From an uncultured Ruminococcus sp. (GTDB taxonomy: Bacteria; Bacillota; Clostridia; Oscillospirales; CAG-272): a DNA stretch of 19,315 nucleotides. This document shows positions 13,722-19,315 of the stretch, piece after piece. Positions within the stretch are counted from its first letter, which is position 1. Each line of letters starts with the position of its first letter. The translations under genes were made by a program, and so were the position numbers. Location of the stretch: contig CACXCL010000113.1 of NCBI GenBank assembly GCA_902766115.1, positions 1 to 19,315 of the forward strand, read 5' to 3'. The notes under the pieces were generated by a model. The model made no database searches, was not told the DNA's origin, and saw nothing but the letters and a program-made list of their open reading frames with translations.

Positions 13722-15959
13722 ATGTCGGAACATCAGATAATAGAAAGTGAAAACAGCGATCTTTCCATGATCTCCAAGCTTTTCACCATAATGGAGTCAA
13801 GCGAGAAGATCTACGACGTGGGAAAGATCAAGGAGGCGTTCCTCCGGGCGCGCGAGCTCCACGAGGGGCAGTTCCGCGTCAGCGGGGATCCCTATATATC
13901 CCATCCCGTCGCCGTGGCGGAGATCGTGGCGTCCCTGGGGCTCGACACGGACTCCATCTGCGCCGCTCTCCTCCACGATACCATCGAGGACTGCGGAGAC
14001 AAAACCAGTATCGACGACGTAAGAGAACGCTTCGGCGACGAGGTGGCGTCTCTGGTCGACGGCCTGACGAAGATCAGGGATATCAACATCGTCGACAAAG
14101 AGGAGACCCACATCGAGAACATCAGAAAGATGCTTCTCGCCATGTCCCGCGACGTCAGAGTCATATTCATAAAACTCTGCGACAGGCTCCACAATATGAG
14201 GACTCTGGACGTAAAATCCGAGGAGAAGAGAAGGACCACGGCGCTGGAGACCATGCACGTGTATGCGCCGCTGGCTCACCGTCTCGGTATGCAGAGGATC
14301 AAGCAGGAGCTGGAAAATCTCGCGCTGCAGTATCTGGACCCCATAGGTTACGAAGAAGTCAGCGAGGACATCAAGAAGAAATACGGCGAGAACGCAGATT
14401 TCATCGAGAACGCCCGGTCGGTCATCGCAAAAAAACTTGAAGAATACAACATACACTTCACTCTCGAGGGGCGCGTCAAAACGGTGTATTCCATATACCG
14501 CAAGATGTTCAATCAGAACAAGAGCTTCGATGAGATATACGACTTCTACGCCATCCGCATCATCGTGGACACGGAGCTTGAATGCTATACCGCCCTCGGT
14601 ATCGTCCATGAGATGTTCCGCTCGATCCCGGGACGCTTCAAGGACTATATATCCACTCCTAAGCCGAATATGTATCAGTCTCTCCACACCACGGTCATCG
14701 GACGGGACGGAGTCCCCTTCGAAGTGCAGATCAGGACGCGGGAGATGCATCAGGTGGCTGAATACGGTATCGCCGCCCACTGGAAATACAAGTCCGGCGC
14801 GGAGAGCCGTGAGGAGATCGACGAAAAGCTCTCGTGGATCGCAAAACTCATCGACGCCGAGGAGGACGTGGTGGATTCGGAAGATTTCCTCCACGCTCTG
14901 AAGATAGACATTTTCCACGACGAAACGTTCGTCTTCACACCGAAGGGCGACGTCATCGCCCTGCCTCTCGGGTCGACGCTCATAGACTTTGCCTACGCCA
15001 TCCACTCGGAGATCGGCAACAAGATGGTCGGCGCAACCATCAACGGGATGATCTCATCCATCGACCGGATCCCTCAGACCGGGGATATTGTGGAGATCAT
15101 CACCTCGTCCGCCTCCAAGGGCCCGAGCCGCGACTGGCTCAAGATCGTAAAGACAGGCGAGGCGAGGAGCAAGATCAGACAGTGGTTCAAGAGAGAGAAA
15201 CGCGGCGAAAATATCCAGGTCGGAAAAGCGGAGATCGACAAGGAATTTGCCAAGCTCCGCATAAAGCCCAACGATAAAGACAAGGCGGAGATCATAGCCA
15301 ACATCTCAAAACGGCTCGGAATGAACGAGCCGGACGACCTCTTCAACGCCATAGGCTACGGGGGCATCCCCCTGACGAAAGTCACGTCCCGTCTTAAGGA
15401 AGAGTACGAGCGCGTCGTAAAGGTCGAAGAAGAACCCATCACGGAGCCCGAACAGATCAAGACTCACCGTCCCGACAGGATAGGCGGCTCGGGCGGCATC
15501 ATCGTGGACGGAGAGGAAGGCTGCGCGGTCAAATTCGCCCGCTGCTGCAATCCGCTTCCCGGAGATCCCGTGGTTGGATTCATCACCAAGGGATACGGGA
15601 TTTCCGTTCACAAGCACAATTGCCGCAATATCGCGCTCGGCATGAAGGACCCGTCCTTCAGAGACCGGCTCGTGAACGTCAGATGGGATACGGCGGCGAT
15701 ATCCGGGTCGTCCCGCGACCTCTACGAGGCCGTTATCAAGGTGTACGCCGAGAATCATATATCTCTTCTTGCCGACGTGACTGCGGCGCTGGCGGAAATG
15801 AGGGTCACTCTCGTCTCCGTCAACACCAAGAAACGCGTGGAAGACGAGATGATAATCCAACTGACCGTCGGGTGCCGGAACAGCGAGCATTTCGACGCCA
15901 TCGTGTCGAGACTCCGCTCCGTACCTCACGTGAAGCACATAACGAGAGGTTCGGGCTGA
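13722..15959 (+). CDS. rel: Bifunctional (p)ppGpp synthetase/hydrolase Rel
   Basis: Rel makes and breaks the stringent-response alarmone in the cytosol. The 745-residue protein has an intact HD hydrolase domain with H61, HDTIED (85-90) and KLCDRLHNMRT (151-161). The synthetase domain has GRVKTVYSIYRKM (250-262), RFKD (305-308) and YQSLHTTV (318-325). The basic RFKD, rather than the EFDD of monofunctional RelA, agrees with a bifunctional enzyme. A TGS domain (about 400-461) and the zinc-finger-like segment with CC at 608-609 and HKHNC precede a C-terminal ACT domain (about 670-742). Length and domain order are standard. AGGCAGG stands a few bases before the ATG, 22 bases after recJ. The dtd gene follows after 22 bases, a very common pairing. 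Confidence 0.97.
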   Translation: MSEHQIIESENSDLSMISKLFTIMESSEKIYDVGKIKEAFLRARELHEGQFRVSGDPYISHPVAVAEIVASLGLDTDSICAALLHDTIEDCGDKTSIDDVRERFGDEVASLVDGLTKIRDINIVDKEETHIENIRKMLLAMSRDVRVIFIKLCDRLHNMRTLDVKSEEKRRTTALETMHVYAPLAHRLGMQRIKQELENLALQYLDPIGYEEVSEDIKKKYGENADFIENARSVIAKKLEEYNIHFTLEGRVKTVYSIYRKMFNQNKSFDEIYDFYAIRIIVDTELECYTALGIVHEMFRSIPGRFKDYISTPKPNMYQSLHTTVIGRDGVPFEVQIRTREMHQVAEYGIAAHWKYKSGAESREEIDEKLSWIAKLIDAEEDVVDSEDFLHALKIDIFHDETFVFTPKGDVIALPLGSTLIDFAYAIHSEIGNKMVGATINGMISSIDRIPQTGDIVEIITSSASKGPSRDWLKIVKTGEARSKIRQWFKREKRGENIQVGKAEIDKEFAKLRIKPNDKDKAEIIANISKRLGMNEPDDLFNAIGYGGIPLTKVTSRLKEEYERVVKVEEEPITEPEQIKTHRPDRIGGSGGIIVDGEEGCAVKFARCCNPLPGDPVVGFITKGYGISVHKHNCRNIALGMKDPSFRDRLVNVRWDTAAISGSSRDLYEAVIKVYAENHISLLADVTAALAEMRVTLVSVNTKKRVEDEMIIQLTVGCRNSEHFDAIVSRLRSVPHVKHITRGSG

Positions 15960-15981
15960 TAATGGAAAGGAAAACGGCAAA

Positions 15982-16443
15982 ATGACCGTTGTTTTGGAAA
16001 GAGTGACCGGAGCCGAGGTGAAGGTGGACGGCGAGACCCGCGGCCGCTGCGGGGCGGGGCTTCTCCTTTTCGTAGGAGTGTTCTCCGGCGACGGGAGGGA
16101 GGACGCGGAGCTGCTTGCAAAGAAGATCGCGTCTCTCAGAATATTTTCCGATGAGGAAGGGAAAATGAACCTCTCCGTCCGCGATATCGGGGGATCGGCC
16201 CTTGTGATCCCCAATTTCACCATCGCCGCGTCCTACAGGAAGGGGAACCGTCCCGATTTCATGAGGGCTGCGCCGCCCGCGGAGGCGGAGGAACTGTTCC
16301 TGTACTTTGCGGATCTGCTCGCGAAAGAAATCCCCACGGAGCGAGGCGTGTTCGGGGCGGACATGAAGGTCGCGTCCGTAGCGGACGGTCCCGTCACCAT
16401 TTGCCTTGAGAGCGCGGTTCTCCGGGGCTCGAGAAGAAACTGA
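15982..16443 (+). CDS. dtd: D-aminoacyl-tRNA deacylase Dtd, with altered signature residues
   Basis: Dtd removes D-amino acids wrongly attached to tRNA. The 153-residue protein aligns along its length with the family: GAGLLLFVGV (24-33), KGNRPDFMRAAPP (87-99), GVFGADMKV (122-130) and DGPVT (135-139), the last being the Gly-cisPro motif. The other signature, normally SQFT at 77-80, reads PNFT here, the usual N-terminal QRV reads ERV (6-8), and NDGPVT reads ADGPVT. The fold and pocket threonine and phenylalanine are kept. It may be a divergent active form, as I believe SNFT-type variants occur in Clostridia, or a subfamily with changed selectivity. AAAGGA is upstream of the ATG. HemZ starts one base after the stop. 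Confidence 0.9.
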   Translation: MTVVLERVTGAEVKVDGETRGRCGAGLLLFVGVFSGDGREDAELLAKKIASLRIFSDEEGKMNLSVRDIGGSALVIPNFTIAASYRKGNRPDFMRAAPPAEAEELFLYFADLLAKEIPTERGVFGADMKVASVADGPVTICLESAVLRGSRRN

Positions 16444-16444
16444 T

Positions 16445-17935
16445 ATGATAATTACCGTAAAAGGGGCGATAAAGCCCTATTATCTCGAAACTCTGGCAAT
16501 GACCTTCTTCCCGGGAGAGAAATTCTCGCCCGAGGACTGCGACAAGCGAGCCGCGGCGGAGATCGCCGAGGACGATGAAGGCGTGACCGCGACGGTCTCC
16601 CTGACTCTCCCGGACGGGAGAGAGGAGACAGCGACCGCCTCTGAAGGGTGGCGCGAAGACGGACGTGACCGCACACGCAAGACGGCGGCGGGAAGAGCTT
16701 TTTTCGAAGCGGCGTCCCGTCTCACGGGATACAGACCCCCCTGGGGCGCCATGACCGGAGTCAGACCGTCGAAGCTTGCGTCGGAGTTTCTCGCCCGCGG
16801 AATGTCGGAAGAAGAAGCCGCCCGTGAGCTCGACAGAACTTTCCTCACGCTCCCCGAGAAGTCGTCTCTCGCCGCGTCCGTTGCCAAGGCGGAAAACGAA
16901 CTCGTCACGGGGGACCAGAGGAAAAAGTGCAGCGTATACGTTGCGATCCCGTTTTGTCCCACCAGATGCGCCTATTGCTCGTTCGTCTCATATGCGTCGC
17001 CGGGACTGCTGAAACTTATACCGGGGTATCTCGACGCCCTGACGCGGGATATAGAATTCACCGGATCGCTGATCCGTGAGCTTGGACTCGAGGTGTCGTC
17101 CGTCTACGTGGGCGGCGGGACTCCTACGATCCTCGATCCCGGGCAGCTTGACAGGCTTCTGTCGAAGCTCTCGCCCCTTGCCGACGGCGCGGGGGAATTC
17201 ACCCTTGAATCCGGAAGGCCGGACACCATCACGGAGGAAAAACTCCGCGTGGCGACGTTCCACGGGGTCGACCGCATCAGCGTGAATCCTCAGACGCTGA
17301 ACGGCGACGTGCTTCGTCTCATCGGAAGGGAACACACGGTGGACGACTTCTACCGCGCCTTCGACACGGCGCGCCGGGCGGGCGTTAAAAACGTCAACGT
17401 GGACCTTATCGCCGGGCTTCCCGGCGACAGTGCGGAGTCGTTCAGACGGTCCTTCGACGGGATAGCCGGGCTCAGACCGGAGAACGTCACCGTCCACACC
17501 TTCGCCGTCAAGAAATCGGCTCAGTTCAAGGCGGACGGAGCGGACGTGTACGACAGAGAAGGGATATCGGCGTCGGAGTCCGTTTCCTACGCCCGCCGTG
17601 CGGCCGAGGACGCGGGATACCGGCCTTACTATATGTACAGGCAGAAGAACACCGCAGGGAACCTGGAAAACGTAGGTTATTCGCTTCCCGGGCACGAGGG
17701 AATGTATAACGTCTACATAATGGAAGAGATCCACTCGATATTCGCCTGCGGAGCCTCCTCCGTCACCAAATTCGTAGCCGATCTCGACGGCGTCAAAAAA
17801 GACATCGTCAGAATATTTGAGGCGAAATATCCATATGAATACCTGAGATCAAGAGAAAACGGAGAGGCGGATGCAGCCCGGGAAAAACTGCGCCGCGACG
17901 CCGTTGCGTTTTACGGAAAGCACAAGCTTTTGTGA
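16445..17935 (+). CDS. hemZ: HemZ-type radical SAM coproporphyrinogen dehydrogenase
   Basis: This radical SAM protein of 496 residues has the cluster motif FCPTRCAYCSF (C171, C175, C178), VGGGTPT (222-228) for SAM binding, and SVNPQTLN further on, as in HemN-like enzymes. The N-terminal 160 residues include the HemZ-type segment WGAMTGVRPSKL (100-111), which HemN and HemW lack. HemZ is named for oxygen-independent coproporphyrinogen III oxidation, but its true reaction in anaerobes is less certain, and no other heme gene is in the window. The frame is open to an ATG at 16406, inside dtd. The ATG at 16445, one base after the dtd stop, gives the standard N-terminus, with GAGAAG as a modest ribosome site. 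Confidence 0.92.
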   Translation: MIITVKGAIKPYYLETLAMTFFPGEKFSPEDCDKRAAAEIAEDDEGVTATVSLTLPDGREETATASEGWREDGRDRTRKTAAGRAFFEAASRLTGYRPPWGAMTGVRPSKLASEFLARGMSEEEAARELDRTFLTLPEKSSLAASVAKAENELVTGDQRKKCSVYVAIPFCPTRCAYCSFVSYASPGLLKLIPGYLDALTRDIEFTGSLIRELGLEVSSVYVGGGTPTILDPGQLDRLLSKLSPLADGAGEFTLESGRPDTITEEKLRVATFHGVDRISVNPQTLNGDVLRLIGREHTVDDFYRAFDTARRAGVKNVNVDLIAGLPGDSAESFRRSFDGIAGLRPENVTVHTFAVKKSAQFKADGADVYDREGISASESVSYARRAAEDAGYRPYYMYRQKNTAGNLENVGYSLPGHEGMYNVYIMEEIHSIFACGASSVTKFVADLDGVKKDIVRIFEAKYPYEYLRSRENGEADAAREKLRRDAVAFYGKHKLL

Positions 17936-17959
17936 CAATCATTTTTACGGGAGAGAACT

Positions 17960-19315
17960 ATGGGAACAAAGACGAAAACCAAGAACAGCACGAAGCTCTT
18001 TTTCTCCGGAGTCATCGTTCTGACCATATCGAACCTTATTATCAAAGCCATCGGACTTCTTTTCAAGATCCCGATGCACAACTATCTGAGCGGTCTCGGA
18101 ATGGGGTATTACAACACCGCGTACATCATCTACACGGTGCTTTATATGATCTCCACGGCGGGTCTGCCGGTGGCGACCTCGATCCTGATTTCGGAGAACC
18201 GATCTCTCGGAAAGATCGACCAGGTCAAAAAAGTATTCCGGGTGTCTCTCGGACTGTTCTTTTTCGTCGGTCTGTTCGGCATGGGACTCATGCTGGGCGG
18301 AGCGCACTGGTTTTCCGTCAACGTCATAAAGAGCGAGGCCACCACGCTGTGTATCATGGCGGTGGCGCCCACTCTGTTCTTCATCTGCCTTACCAGCGCG
18401 CTGAGAGGCTATTTCCAGGGGTATCAGCACATGGTCCCCGTGGCGGTCTCACAGCTCATCGAAGCGCTTTGCAAGCTGTTCCTCGGTATCGCCTTCGCTC
18501 TGTACGCCCGTCAGAAATACGGCACCGACGTGGGCGCGCTGAAATACGTTGCGGCGTACGCCATCCTCGGCATCACCATCGGCGCCGGACTCGGCATGAT
18601 ATTCCTCACTTTCACGAAACTGCTCTTCAAAAGCGAGAAATACGATGCGGAGTATCTCGAAGAATCGGGCGAGAATCATGAGACGACCCCGGCGAAAACC
18701 ATCCTGAAGCGCATCGTCATCATCGCCCTGCCCATAACGATAAGCTCGTCGGTAATGTCGCTCACCAGCTTTATCGATTCGATCCTGATACAGAATCTTC
18801 TCCAGACGTTCAAGGGAATGAGCGAGAATCTCGCCACGACGATCTACGGCAACTATACCACTCTCGCCGTGCCCATGTTCAACCTGCCTCCGGTGCTGGT
18901 ATATCCCATCTCATATTCGATCGTCCCGCTGATCACGGCGGCGAGGACCAAAGGAGACAGGGCAAGATCTGAGAGGATCATGGAGAGCGCGCTCCGGGTG
19001 ACGGTGCTCATCGGGCTCCCCTGCGCCATCGGGCTCGCCGCTTTGTCCGAGCCGATCCTCAGCCTGTTCTACAGAGAGCGCGCCGCCATTGTCTCCACGG
19101 CGCCGCTGCTGTCGATTCTTGCACCTTCCACGTTCTTCCTGTGCGTGCTTTCCGTTACCAACGCCATGCTCCAGGCGTGCGGCCACGAGCGTAAGCCCGT
19201 GATCTCCATGCTGATCGGCGCCGTGGCAAAGATCGCGGCGAACGTCGCTCTGCTCTATTTCATCGGCATGCCCGGCACTCCCGTGAGCACCTTCATCTGC
19301 TATCTCACCGCGACC
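17960..19315 (+). CDS. SpoVB/MurJ-family lipid-linked precursor flippase, 3' truncated
   Basis: The frame is open to the right edge, giving the first 452 residues of a protein that usually has about 500-550. It is strongly hydrophobic with many membrane helices and belongs to the MOP (MATE-like) exporter superfamily. SALRGYFQGYQHM (146-158) followed by PVAVSQLIEALCKL is the hallmark of the SpoVB/YtgP/MurJ-like polysaccharide transporter branch. Members move lipid-linked cell-wall or spore-cortex precursors across the membrane. Several paralogues exist in Clostridia, so I do not assign spoVB itself. GGGAGAG precedes the ATG by five bases, 24 bases after hemZ, so it is probably co-transcribed. 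The C-terminal end and what follows are outside the window. Confidence 0.9.
   Translation, partial: MGTKTKTKNSTKLFFSGVIVLTISNLIIKAIGLLFKIPMHNYLSGLGMGYYNTAYIIYTVLYMISTAGLPVATSILISENRSLGKIDQVKKVFRVSLGLFFFVGLFGMGLMLGGAHWFSVNVIKSEATTLCIMAVAPTLFFICLTSALRGYFQGYQHMVPVAVSQLIEALCKLFLGIAFALYARQKYGTDVGALKYVAAYAILGITIGAGLGMIFLTFTKLLFKSEKYDAEYLEESGENHETTPAKTILKRIVIIALPITISSSVMSLTSFIDSILIQNLLQTFKGMSENLATTIYGNYTTLAVPMFNLPPVLVYPISYSIVPLITAARTKGDRARSERIMESALRVTVLIGLPCAIGLAALSEPILSLFYRERAAIVSTAPLLSILAPSTFFLCVLSVTNAMLQACGHERKPVISMLIGAVAKIAANVALLYFIGMPGTPVSTFICYLTAT

Noticed and set aside
13797..15005. 402-codon open frame on the minus strand opposite rel
   Set aside because: It mirrors the codon structure of rel, and its translation has no recognisable domain.

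Overview
The window reads as chromosome from an anaerobic, fairly GC-rich member of the Bacillota (class Clostridia). Three things suggest this: a four-subunit 2-oxoacid:ferredoxin oxidoreductase, an oxygen-independent radical-SAM HemZ-type protein, and the Firmicutes-style neighbourhoods cdaA-cdaR and recJ-rel-dtd, with strong AGGAGG-type ribosome binding sites. A SpoVB-type flippase is compatible with a spore-former but does not prove it. I see no rRNA, tRNA, CRISPR array, transposase, phage gene or integration site.

Layout. (1) 1-1264: the 3' end of an isopropylmalate/homocitrate-synthase-type gene, then an AT-richer gene for a five-helix membrane protein, closed by a hairpin terminator. 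(2) 1379-3525: a sigma-A-type promoter driving two genes, a DUF3737-type beta-helix protein and a MalY/PatB-type PLP C-S lyase, ending at a strong terminator shared with the convergent operon. (3) 6952-3542, minus strand: an operon of a P-loop ATPase followed by ferredoxin, alpha, beta and gamma subunits of a 2-oxoacid:ferredoxin oxidoreductase. Its promoter carries a palindrome between -35 and -10. (4) 6887-7235: a 349-bp divergent control region holding both promoters, a structured leader and a doubtful 51-codon ORF. (5) 7109 to the right edge, plus strand: nine tightly packed genes with no visible terminator, namely cdaA, cdaR, a COG2509-type FAD protein, an RseC-type membrane protein, recJ, rel, dtd, hemZ and a SpoVB-family flippase cut by the window end.

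How they fit together. The minus-strand operon oxidises 2-oxoacids to acyl-CoA with reduction of ferredoxin. The long plus-strand cluster combines the synthase and regulator of cyclic di-AMP with the (p)ppGpp synthetase/hydrolase, a DNA repair nuclease, a tRNA proofreading enzyme, two redox proteins and a lipid-linked-precursor flippase. If transcribed as one unit, it would place two nucleotide second messengers under one promoter. Two partners often found in related clusters are absent: glmM after cdaR, and apt between recJ and rel.

Most of the window is ordinary core genome. The items most worth a second look are the c-di-AMP/(p)ppGpp co-localisation, the P-loop ATPase leading the oxidoreductase operon, the Dtd with altered signature residues, the compositionally odd membrane protein, and the regulatory DNA at 6887-7235.
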